Below, one piece after another: positions 16,445 to 23,991 of a stretch of 56,008 bases of DNA. The notes beneath the pieces were generated by a model, which worked only from the letters and a program-made list of their open reading frames with translations, ran no database searches and was not told where the DNA came from. The DNA comes from a candidate division KSB1 bacterium. GTDB taxonomy: Bacteria > Zhuqueibacterota > Zhuqueibacteria > Thermofontimicrobiales > Thermofontimicrobiaceae. Position 1 is the first letter of the stretch. The number at the start of each line of letters is the position of its first letter. The stretch is from assembly GCA_034506395.1 (NCBI GenBank), contig JAPDPQ010000033.1:1-56008 (forward strand). Direction: 5' to 3'. Position numbers and translations under genes: made by a program.

Positions 16445-17839
16445 ATGCTCGATAAAAAAATCGTCAAAGGGCTACAAAAGATATTCAGAAAAGAAGATAT
16501 TTTGACCCAAGAAAAGGATCTGGTTTTCTACCAATATGATGCATCGTTGGATCGGGGGATGCCAGACGCAGTGGTATTTCCTCGCTCGACCGACCAGATC
16601 GTAGCCCTGGTAAAGTTTGCCAGACAACATCGCATTCCATTGATCCCGCGTGGTTCAGGCAGCAATTTGAGCGGAGGTTCAATCGCCATTTGGGGTGGAA
16701 TTATCGTTCAGTTTTCCCATATGAATCGGATACTGGAGATCGATCTGGATAACCGCTGCGCTGCGGTGGAGCCAGGAGTTTATAATCTTGACCTTCAGAA
16801 CGCCTTGGCTCCATATAAATTTTATTTTGCGCCCGATCCGGCAAGTCAGCGAGTGGCAACAATTGGCGGTAATGTGGCTGAAAACGCTGGTGGGCCTCAC
16901 TGTATCAAATACGGGGTGACAGTCAATCACATTTTAGGGCTCGAAATCGTTACTGCTGAAGGCGAGCTATTGCAAATTGGAGGAAAATCAGAGCAATATC
17001 CTGGCTATGATTTGCTGAGCCTGGTGATCGGCTCTGAGGGAACGTTAGGAATTGTTACCAAGGTCATTGTGAAAATTTTGCCATTGCCGGAAGCAGTGAA
17101 AACCATGTTAGCGATCTTCAATAGTATGGAACAAGCCGCTAATGCTGTTTCTGAGATTATCGCTCGCGGCATCATCCCTGCGACGTTGGAGATGATGGAC
17201 AAGCCGATCATTCAAACGGTAGAAGCGGCGCACCATCTTGGTTATCCGATGGATGCAGAGGCGGTGTTACTGGTTGAATTGGACGGGCCATTTGCGGGCA
17301 TGGAAAGCCAGGCGGAACAAATTAAACAGATCTGCCTAAAGAATGGGGCTGATAAAATCGAATCCGCCGAGACAAGCGATCAGCGCGACGCGCTATGGAA
17401 AGGGAGAAGATTATCGTTCGGGTCGCTCACCATGTTGCAGCCTTCTGTGATGATTGCAGATGGAACAGTGCCGCGCAGCAAGGTACCAGCCGTGCTGAAA
17501 CGGGTGATGGAGATCTGCGATCATCATCAGCTAAAAGTGGGCAATGTATTTCATGCTGGGGATGGAAATCTGCATCCGTTCATTCTATTCGACGACCGTA
17601 ATCCGATAGACAAAGACAAGGTGAAACAGGCTTGTGACGAAATTTTGGCCGTTTGCATCGAACATGGTGGAACCATCAGCGGAGAACATGGTATTGGACT
17701 TGAAAAGAAATCGGCGATGAAAATGCTGTTCACTAATGATGAAATCGCAGCGATGAAGCGAATCAAACAGGTTTTTGATCCCGAAACGATCTTCAATCCG
17801 AACAAAATATTTCCTGTAACAGAGGCGGATAGCCTTTGA
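16445..17839 (+). CDS. glcD: GlcD-like FAD-binding oxidase, paralogue 2
   Basis: The 464-residue PCMH-type flavoprotein is the probable catalytic subunit of a membrane-associated glycolate or D-lactate oxidase. Motifs are PRGSGSNLSGGSIAIWGG (FAD diphosphate binding), PDPASQRVATIGGNVAENAG, GNVFHAGDGNLHPF and GGTISGEHGIGLEKKSAM. The start has GAGAGGA a few bases upstream. It is followed 128 bp later by a GlcE-type gene and then a GlcF-type gene, the same order as in characterised glcDEF operons, so this copy rather than the one at 14019 is the likely partner. A structured element lies in the gap between this gene and glcE. Confidence 0.9.
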   Translation: MLDKKIVKGLQKIFRKEDILTQEKDLVFYQYDASLDRGMPDAVVFPRSTDQIVALVKFARQHRIPLIPRGSGSNLSGGSIAIWGGIIVQFSHMNRILEIDLDNRCAAVEPGVYNLDLQNALAPYKFYFAPDPASQRVATIGGNVAENAGGPHCIKYGVTVNHILGLEIVTAEGELLQIGGKSEQYPGYDLLSLVIGSEGTLGIVTKVIVKILPLPEAVKTMLAIFNSMEQAANAVSEIIARGIIPATLEMMDKPIIQTVEAAHHLGYPMDAEAVLLVELDGPFAGMESQAEQIKQICLKNGADKIESAETSDQRDALWKGRRLSFGSLTMLQPSVMIADGTVPRSKVPAVLKRVMEICDHHQLKVGNVFHAGDGNLHPFILFDDRNPIDKDKVKQACDEILAVCIEHGGTISGEHGIGLEKKSAMKMLFTNDEIAAMKRIKQVFDPETIFNPNKIFPVTEADSL

Positions 17840-17853
17840 ATCGAACCACAATC

Positions 17854-17902
17854 GGCAGATTTGGCATCTGACGGGGCCGGGACTGGGTTGACCCGTTCTG
17901 CC
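17854..17902 (+). promoter_or_regulatory. Structured intercistronic element between glcD2 and glcE
   Basis: An outer stem GGCAGA (17854-17859)/TCTGCC (17897-17902) encloses ACGGG (17871-17875)/CCCGT (17892-17896), the two stems being contiguous on the 3' side. An alternative hairpin CAGAT-TTGGC-ATCTG (17856-17870) would compete with the outer stem. Read on the minus strand it faintly resembles a tRNA, but the arms do not close. It may be a switchable mRNA element. Confidence 0.4.
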
Positions 17903-17967
17903 ACTTTCGCTGCTGAATTCGATCGTTTAACAAATTCTTATTAAATGCGAGAAGGAACCAACCACAA

Positions 17968-19308
17968 ATGATCGAAGAACTCAAACAGCTCTTAGGGGAA
18001 GAAAACATATACGACGCGCAACCGCATCGGCAATTATATGGTGTTGCTGGTCAGCTACCTGAATTGGTGCTCTTCCCCTCCAATAACGAACAGGTCTCAA
18101 CAGTGCTCAAGTTAGCCAACCGAGCCCATAAAAAAGTCATGGTATGTGGCAAAAACAGCCAGCGCTATTTTGGCGCAACGATCGAACCGTTCGATTGGTG
18201 CATTGCGCTGAATCGCATGACTCAGATCATTGAACACGCGGCTGCCGATTTGACCGTCACGGTCGAGGCAGGAATTCAATTGAGCCAGCTTCAAAGCTTC
18301 TTGAATCAGCAGCGTCAATTTTTGCCGATCGATCCTTTCGATGCGTCGTTGCGGACTGTGGGCGGAATCGTTGCAACCAATAGCACTGGACCTTTGCGAT
18401 TGCTTTATGGTGCAATTCGCGATCTGGTATTGGGAATGACTATTATATTGGCCGATGGCACTCTCATTCGAGCGGGCGGAAAAACGGTTAAGAATGTTGC
18501 GGGTTATGACTTGAGCAAAATGTTCGTCGGTTCTATGGGAACATTGGGGGTCATCACTTCGATCACCTTTCGGCTCTTCCCTTTGCCCGCGTATAGCCAG
18601 ACGCTGTGGGTTGAATTCGATCAATTCGATTCGATAGCGAATTTGCTCCGCCAGCTTGCCGCATCGAACCTGGTAATTGGACGTTGCGAATTTTTAAATG
18701 CTCGCTTCGTTAAATTATTTAAATTAGACTGGATCCGCTGCCAAACGCCCCAGGGATTATTGATCAATGTCCATGGGCCTATCGAAATGGTCGTGTTAAC
18801 CATGAGGAGATTGCAGCAACTGGCACATAGTTTCGAGGGGAAAAATTTTGAAACCTGGCAGGGCAAGGAAGATGCACAACTGTGGGATCAAATTGCTTCG
18901 CGTTCGTCAGCACAGAGCAAACAAGGATTCAGTTCTCATTTTCAAGTTGCACTCCCGAAATCATCTACTATTCCGATGATTGAAGCTGTTAAGCAATTTG
19001 GCAATGAACAAGGGATAAATTTTGGTATCGACGCCCAGGTGGGGAATGGAATGATTCATATTTTCAATGATGAACAAAATGGCTCTCGGCTACGATCACA
19101 AATCGAATCGTTGCGGCAAATGGCCTTAGATTATCAGGGAAATTTGGTCGTGGTTAGCCTGATGAATCATTCTGATTTTCCAATAGGTATTGAACCGGAT
19201 CTGATTTGGGGTTCGCCAAGGCCAGATTTTCGTTTAATGAAACTGATAAAAGCAAAATATGATCCAGCTGGTATTTTCGCTGCGGGTCGATTTATCGGAG
19301 GATTATGA
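17968..19308 (+). CDS. glcE: GlcE-like FAD-binding subunit of glycolate/D-lactate oxidase
   Basis: The 446-residue product has the PCMH-type FAD-binding half (LRTVGGIVATNSTGP, GGKTVKNVAGYDLSKMFVG, MGTLGVITSITFRLFPLP) but lacks the C-terminal GEHGIG signature of GlcD proteins, as expected for GlcE. It ends with the short tail KYDPAGIFAAGRF, comparable to the family ending. The stop overlaps the glcF start by 4 bases (ATGA), a strong sign of translational coupling. It presumably forms a complex with GlcD and GlcF that passes electrons to the quinone pool. The mid-region is long and divergent, so the substrate cannot be inferred. Confidence 0.88.
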   Translation: MIEELKQLLGEENIYDAQPHRQLYGVAGQLPELVLFPSNNEQVSTVLKLANRAHKKVMVCGKNSQRYFGATIEPFDWCIALNRMTQIIEHAAADLTVTVEAGIQLSQLQSFLNQQRQFLPIDPFDASLRTVGGIVATNSTGPLRLLYGAIRDLVLGMTIILADGTLIRAGGKTVKNVAGYDLSKMFVGSMGTLGVITSITFRLFPLPAYSQTLWVEFDQFDSIANLLRQLAASNLVIGRCEFLNARFVKLFKLDWIRCQTPQGLLINVHGPIEMVVLTMRRLQQLAHSFEGKNFETWQGKEDAQLWDQIASRSSAQSKQGFSSHFQVALPKSSTIPMIEAVKQFGNEQGINFGIDAQVGNGMIHIFNDEQNGSRLRSQIESLRQMALDYQGNLVVVSLMNHSDFPIGIEPDLIWGSPRPDFRLMKLIKAKYDPAGIFAAGRFIGGL

Positions 19309-20576
19309 GAATGGACAGAACATGGCAAGAAGCTTACGAAGAAGCGATTCGCTGTATCCGTTGCGGCTACTGTCAGCCCACCTGTCCGACGTACGTTGTT
19401 ACGGGCATTGAGCATTCGGTGGCGCGCGGTCGCAATTTTTTGGCCCGATTGATCTACGAGGGCGAAGTTGCCTTTGACCCGCAATATAAAACCCCGATCT
19501 TCGAATGCCTGCTTTGTGGGGCGTGCAATGTCAACTGTGCTCCCGTAGTAAAAACTCAGGATATCATGATGGCGGCCCGTGAGATCTATATTCAACGGCA
19601 CGGACAACCGCCATTGCAACGGTTTGTATTCCGTGAATTGCTTCCCAACCCAGAACGCATGACCCGTCTCATGAAACTGATCGCTCTGGGGAAGCGCACC
19701 GGCATTTCTGGCTTGGCCCAGGCGCTCCGCGTGTTTGGCTGGATCGCAAAAGATTTGGCAAATGCCGAGGCTTTGGTGGCCTCGTTCCCCAAAAAATTTT
19801 TCAGAGAACGGCTCTCCGAACTCCCCTCAGTCCGGGCAGATCGAGGGCCGAAAATCGGCTATTTCGTCGGTTGCGGCATCAATTACGCTTTTCCAGATGT
19901 GGGAATGGCGACCGTGGAACTACTGATCAAAAACCGTTACGCTGTTGAGGTATTGAACAATCTGTGCTGTGGTCTTCCAGCAGTGGGCTATGGCGATCGG
20001 ATGGCGGCTAAGGCCATGGCCAAACGCAACGTCGAGATCATCGAACAATCAGGGTGCGATATCATCATCTCTGAATGCGGAAGTTGTTCTTCATTTCTCA
20101 GCGAATACGGCAAACTTCTCTCTGAGGAGCCTGACTGGTCAGACCGCGCCAAGCGCGCGTCAAAAAAAATCATGGATGTCAATCTGTTTCTCAGCCAGTT
20201 TCCATTGGACTCTGATTTCACCAGTACAGAAGATATGATCGTTACTTATCATGATCCGTGCCATTTGGAACGCTATCAAAAGATTAAGACTCAACCTCGG
20301 GATTTGATCCGTCGCATTGCTGGGGTTCACTATGTGGAATTGCCAGAGGCAAATTGGTGTTGTGGCGGAGCCGGCACATACAATCTGAGCCATTATGAAA
20401 TGTCGATGAAAATTTTGCAAAGAAAAATGAATAATGTCCGCACTACGGAGGCAAATATCCTATTATCCTCATGCCCTGGCTGCCTGGTACAATTGGCCTA
20501 TGGTGCAAGAAAATTCAAATTGCCTGTTCGCGTCATGCATCTTGTTCAATTGCTAAACCAGACGATTATTCGATAG
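19305..20576 (+). CDS. glcF: GlcF-like iron-sulfur subunit
   Basis: The 423-residue protein carries two 4Fe-4S ferredoxin motifs near the N-terminus (CIRCGYCQPTCP and CLLCGACNVNC) and two CCG domains (NLCCGLPAVGYGD and NWCCGGAGTYNLSH, the latter preceded by HDPCHLERY), the GlcF/LutA/HdrB-type arrangement. All expected cysteines are present, with no sign of selenocysteine. It should relay electrons from the flavin subunits to the membrane quinone pool. It overlaps glcE by 4 bases. The next gene starts about 200 bp downstream behind its own promoter. Confidence 0.92.
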   Translation: MRMDRTWQEAYEEAIRCIRCGYCQPTCPTYVVTGIEHSVARGRNFLARLIYEGEVAFDPQYKTPIFECLLCGACNVNCAPVVKTQDIMMAAREIYIQRHGQPPLQRFVFRELLPNPERMTRLMKLIALGKRTGISGLAQALRVFGWIAKDLANAEALVASFPKKFFRERLSELPSVRADRGPKIGYFVGCGINYAFPDVGMATVELLIKNRYAVEVLNNLCCGLPAVGYGDRMAAKAMAKRNVEIIEQSGCDIIISECGSCSSFLSEYGKLLSEEPDWSDRAKRASKKIMDVNLFLSQFPLDSDFTSTEDMIVTYHDPCHLERYQKIKTQPRDLIRRIAGVHYVELPEANWCCGGAGTYNLSHYEMSMKILQRKMNNVRTTEANILLSSCPGCLVQLAYGARKFKLPVRVMHLVQLLNQTIIR

Positions 20577-20694
20577 CTGGTCGGCAGCTTCCCCGAATTT
20601 TTTGGTCAACATAACGGCTCATCTTTTGTTTTCAAGATGATCTATCAGAGCTAAGTTTGAACTATTTTCGTCACAAAAATTGTAAAAAATATGC

Positions 20695-20723
20695 TTGCTT
20701 TTTTCAAATTGATTTTATAACTT
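20695..20723 (+). promoter_or_regulatory. Predicted promoter of the acidic small protein gene
   Basis: TTGCTT (20695-20700), 17 bp, TAACTT (20718-20723), about 55 bp before the start codon at 20778. This separates the small gene from the glc transcript, although read-through is possible. Confidence 0.5.
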
Positions 20724-20777
20724 CAGCCCGAATCAGTTTAAAAAGTAACCAGAAGGAAAATTAGTGAGGTTTATGTA

Positions 20778-21065
20778 ATGGAACTACCAATTTTAAACAA
20801 ATGGAATTTATCGTTCCTCAAATCAGACGATGAGGAAGAATGGAACGAAGACGACTGGGACAACGAAGAAGATTGGGAAGATGAAGAAGACTGGGAAGAT
20901 GAAGAGGAATGGGAGGATGAAGACGACTGGGAAGATGAAGAAGAGGATGAGGAAGATTGGGACGATGAAGATGAATGGGACGAAGAAGATGAAGACTGGG
21001 ACGAGGAAGAAGAGGATTGGGATGACAGCGATTGGGATGTCGATGATGAAAATAATTGGAACTAA
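20778..21065 (+). CDS. Extremely acidic, tryptophan-periodic small protein of unknown function
   Basis: This 95-residue product has 61 Asp/Glu, 13 Trp and only two Lys (8 and 15), giving a net charge near -59. After a 16-residue head with some hydrophobic residues (MELPILNKWNLSF), the chain is almost entirely D/E with Trp at 22, 27, 33, 39, 45, 51, 61, 67, 74, 81, 86 and 94, mostly 5-7 apart. The DNA shows 18-bp tandem repeats of the GACTGGGAAGATGAAGAA type over about 20870-20990. A ribosome site (GTGAGG) and a predicted promoter precede it and a clear terminator follows, which supports a real gene. Conceivable roles are a nucleic-acid mimic, a cation-binding or charge-shield protein, or a condensate former; all are guesses. 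Confidence 0.7.
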   Translation: MELPILNKWNLSFLKSDDEEEWNEDDWDNEEDWEDEEDWEDEEEWEDEDDWEDEEEDEEDWDDEDEWDEEDEDWDEEEEDWDDSDWDVDDENNWN

Positions 21066-21311
21066 TCATTCGGCAATTATTGCTTTGCGTGGTTTAAAGG
21101 CAATTGAAATATTTGATGTTTGCTAAGTGACTGCACTCTCAGCATGCCAATGTACCTCGTTTCATTTTCGTTCTGATAATCACTTTGAACATATAATGCG
21201 TACTCCCATTGGGCGTGGAATCCCAATCGATTTTTCAAAGATGAGCCTAAAATGGTTGTCTTTTGGAAATTATCAATTCACTAAAAATTAGCGCCGTTCG
21301 TCTGTTGAACT

Positions 21312-21353
21312 AAATGCAATTCACGAGATCTCAATCTGAATTGCATTTTTTTT
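21312..21353 (+). terminator. Rho-independent terminator downstream of the acidic gene
   Basis: AAATGCAATTCA (21312-21323) pairs perfectly with TGAATTGCATTT (21337-21348) across a 13-base loop, and the T-run continues to 21353. It lies 246 bases after the stop of the acidic gene. The gene-free stretch 21066-21555 otherwise shows nothing I can name; the part before this hairpin would be an unusually long 3' UTR. Confidence 0.75.
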
Positions 21354-21555
21354 GCTCAACCAGATTGAAAGCTTGGATTAAGCCGTAAACCTGCGTCTTT
21401 CAAAATGAGCGATACAATGCAACACAGATGCGATGACAATCTTTGTCTAACCTAACCCTGCAAAATCCCATAATGGAGTGAAGTCTAGATTTCATCTGTT
21501 GAGAAATTAGAAGAACGGCAGGAAAATTGTTCAGATTAACAGCCTGAGGCCTGAA

Positions 21556-23763
21556 ATGCGACCGATCTATTTAGACCATAACGCAACGACACCGATTGAT
21601 CCAGAAGTTGCTGAGGCGATGATCCCGTTTTTGAAGGACCACTTCGGCAATCCCTCCAGTTCGCACTGGTATGGGTTGCAGGCGCGCCAAGCAATCATAA
21701 CTGCACGACAACAGGTTGCCAATCTGTTAGGGTGCCAGCCTGACGAAATTATCTTTACAAGCGGTGGAACAGAATCCAATAACTTTGCGATCCGCGGTGT
21801 GGCTGAGGCCTATCGGCATCGCGGCAACCACATCATCACTTCCCAGATCGAACATCCAGCCGTGATTAATGTGTGCAAGTATTTGGAGCGACAAGGTTAC
21901 CAGGTCACGTACTTACCAGTAGATCGCTACGGCTGGGTGGATCCCGAGGTAGTGGAGCGGGCAATTCGGCCAGGAACGATCTTAATCACCATCATGCACG
22001 CCAATAACGAGGTTGGGACGATTCAGCCGATCCCAGAAATTGGCCAGATCGCACGAGCGCATCAGATCCTGTTTCACAGCGATGCGGCACAATCCGTGGG
22101 AAAAATCGCCACAAAGGTGGATGATTTGGGTGTAGATTTGCTCTCGGTGGCGGGTCACAAGTTATACGCGCCCAAGGGGATTGGCGCACTTTATATTCGC
22201 CGAGGCGTTAAATTGCAGCCGTTCATTTTGGGTGCCGGCCATGAATCTGGCCGGCGTGCTGGGACAGAGAATGTTTTGGAGATCGTGGGACTGGGCAAAG
22301 CTTGTGAAATTGCGGCAAGAGACCTGGAGAAGAATCAGCGCCACTATCGGGCGCTGCGCGATCGATTATGGAACGGATTGCGCCAAGCGCTGCCGGAGAT
22401 TGTTTTAAATGGCCATCCAGATAGGCGCTTGCCAAATACGCTCAGCGTCTCATTTCCTGGCATCGATGCCAATACTCTATTAGACGAATTGACCGAGGTC
22501 GCAGCTTCACCAGGGGCCGCTTGCCACACCGATGTGGCAGAACCCTCTGCAGTTTTAGTCGCCATGAAGGTCCCTTTGGAGAACGCTCTGGGCACAATCC
22601 GCTTTTCCACCGGCAGATTGAACGACGAGAATCAGATCGATCGGGCCATTGAATACATCGTCGATGCAGTTCGCCGGTTGCGGCCTGAACGGGAAATGGA
22701 AGCCCCTGCAATTTACTCCACCAAAGACATCAAATTAACCCATTTCACCCATGGACTGGGCTGCGCATGCAAGTTAAGGCCCCAAAACCTCGAGCAAATT
22801 TTGTCCACTCTGCCAATCAGCGCCAATCCCAATGTCTTGGTGGGCATAAATACTTCGGACGATGCTGCGGTTTATCGGATAACCGATGATCTGGCGATCG
22901 TGCAAACTGTGGATTTTTTTACCCCGATCGTGGATGATCCCTATCATTTCGGGGCCATCTCGGCTGCCAATTCGCTGAGCGATATCTATGCCATGGGCGG
23001 CCGACCGCTGTTCGCCCTGAATATCGTTGGCTTTCCAGAAAAACGTCTACCGATGGATGTGCTGAGGCAAATTTTGCAGGGCGCTTCCGATAAGGCACGG
23101 GAGGCAGGGATCGACATCATTGGCGGACATACTGTGGAAGATTCGGAACCGAAATTTGGTTTGGCCGTAACTGGCTTGATCCATCCGAACAAAATTTTGA
23201 CCAACGCCTCAGCGCGCGTGAACGATGCGATTGTGCTCACTAAACCGATCGGATTGGGCATCATTACTACTGGTATTAAACGCGGTCTGGTGGACACCGA
23301 AACGGCCGAAGAAGCTATTGCATTAATGGAACAGCTCAACCGCGCGCCGGCTGAAACGTTCGAACAATTCGAAATTCATGCCTGTACCGATGTGACTGGT
23401 TTTGGATTGATGGGGCATTTGAAGGAGGTTACTACGGCCAGCCATGTTGATGCCATCATTTATGCCTCCCAAATACCAAAAATCGAGCCATGTTTCCAAT
23501 TAGCCAGTGCTGGAATTGTCCCAGGAGGCACTATTGCCAATCAGGATTTCGTGAAACCCTATGTGAATTGGGACGATCGGATTTCCGAAATTGATAAGCT
23601 CATCCTCTGCGATGCACAAACTTCGGGTGGATTGCTGATTTTCCTGCCAGAGCAACAAAAAGAGGCGCTGATTGACGAATTGCATCATCGCGGGATCTCG
23701 TCCGCGGCGGTGATCGGAATGATCACTGCTCCAGGGAAGGGTTTGATAGCAGTAAAACCTTAG
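21556..23763 (+). CDS. selD: Fusion of cysteine desulfurase (NifS/IscS family) with selenide, water dikinase (SelD)
   Basis: The 735-residue product joins two enzymes in one open frame. Residues 1 to about 380 are a class V aminotransferase-type cysteine desulfurase: LDHNATTPIDPEV at the start, SQIEHPAV, PLP lysine Lys 202 in SVAGHKLYAPKG, and the sulfur-carrying Cys 323 in SPGAACHTDV. Residues about 385-735 are SelD, which makes selenophosphate from selenide and ATP. Its active-site Cys 403 and Lys 406 lie in HGLGCACK, matching Cys 17 and Lys 20 of E. coli SelD, with Cys in place of Sec. GINTSDDAAVY, GGHTVEDSEPKFGLAVTG and CDAQTSGGLL are also conserved. The desulfurase half probably feeds selenium (or persulfide) to the SelD half. 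No selA, selB, selC or mnmH is seen nearby. GAGG lies 6 bases before the ATG. Confidence 0.93.
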   Translation: MRPIYLDHNATTPIDPEVAEAMIPFLKDHFGNPSSSHWYGLQARQAIITARQQVANLLGCQPDEIIFTSGGTESNNFAIRGVAEAYRHRGNHIITSQIEHPAVINVCKYLERQGYQVTYLPVDRYGWVDPEVVERAIRPGTILITIMHANNEVGTIQPIPEIGQIARAHQILFHSDAAQSVGKIATKVDDLGVDLLSVAGHKLYAPKGIGALYIRRGVKLQPFILGAGHESGRRAGTENVLEIVGLGKACEIAARDLEKNQRHYRALRDRLWNGLRQALPEIVLNGHPDRRLPNTLSVSFPGIDANTLLDELTEVAASPGAACHTDVAEPSAVLVAMKVPLENALGTIRFSTGRLNDENQIDRAIEYIVDAVRRLRPEREMEAPAIYSTKDIKLTHFTHGLGCACKLRPQNLEQILSTLPISANPNVLVGINTSDDAAVYRITDDLAIVQTVDFFTPIVDDPYHFGAISAANSLSDIYAMGGRPLFALNIVGFPEKRLPMDVLRQILQGASDKAREAGIDIIGGHTVEDSEPKFGLAVTGLIHPNKILTNASARVNDAIVLTKPIGLGIITTGIKRGLVDTETAEEAIALMEQLNRAPAETFEQFEIHACTDVTGFGLMGHLKEVTTASHVDAIIYASQIPKIEPCFQLASAGIVPGGTIANQDFVKPYVNWDDRISEIDKLILCDAQTSGGLLIFLPEQQKEALIDELHHRGISSAAVIGMITAPGKGLIAVKP

Positions 23764-23991
23764 CTAACGACCTAAGAAATGCTAAAAAACTTTCTCCTAT
23801 TCGTACAGATCCTCTGTACCAAAACAGGCAAAATATTCGGCTGAGGCAAAGGATTCATCGCGATAATACGAATTTTCAGCGCATACTTAATGATGGCTGG
23901 TTGGAACGATTTTTGAATTATCTCAAACGATACGACCGCTGTGGAAATGATGATTATCCTTATTCTCCTCCAATCTGACAACTAACATAAA

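Noticed and set aside
17830..17915. tRNA-like wording on the minus strand (GTGGCAGAACGGGT and GGTTCGATTC)
   Set aside because: The acceptor arms do not pair, the T stem has mismatches, there are about 12 extra bases between the D-like and anticodon-like arms, and position 33 would be G. Part of it is inside the glcD2 reading frame. I list the structured core as an intercistronic element instead.
20818..21069. Minus-strand frame opposite the acidic gene (Pro/Leu/His-rich)
   Set aside because: It is the mirror of the D/E/W-rich codons. No ribosome site or promoter is seen on that strand, while the plus-strand gene has both.
22750..22780. Selenocysteine in the SelD domain
   Set aside because: The active-site codon is TGC (Cys 403), not TGA, and no in-frame TGA occurs in the gene. 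GlcF cysteines are likewise normal codons.
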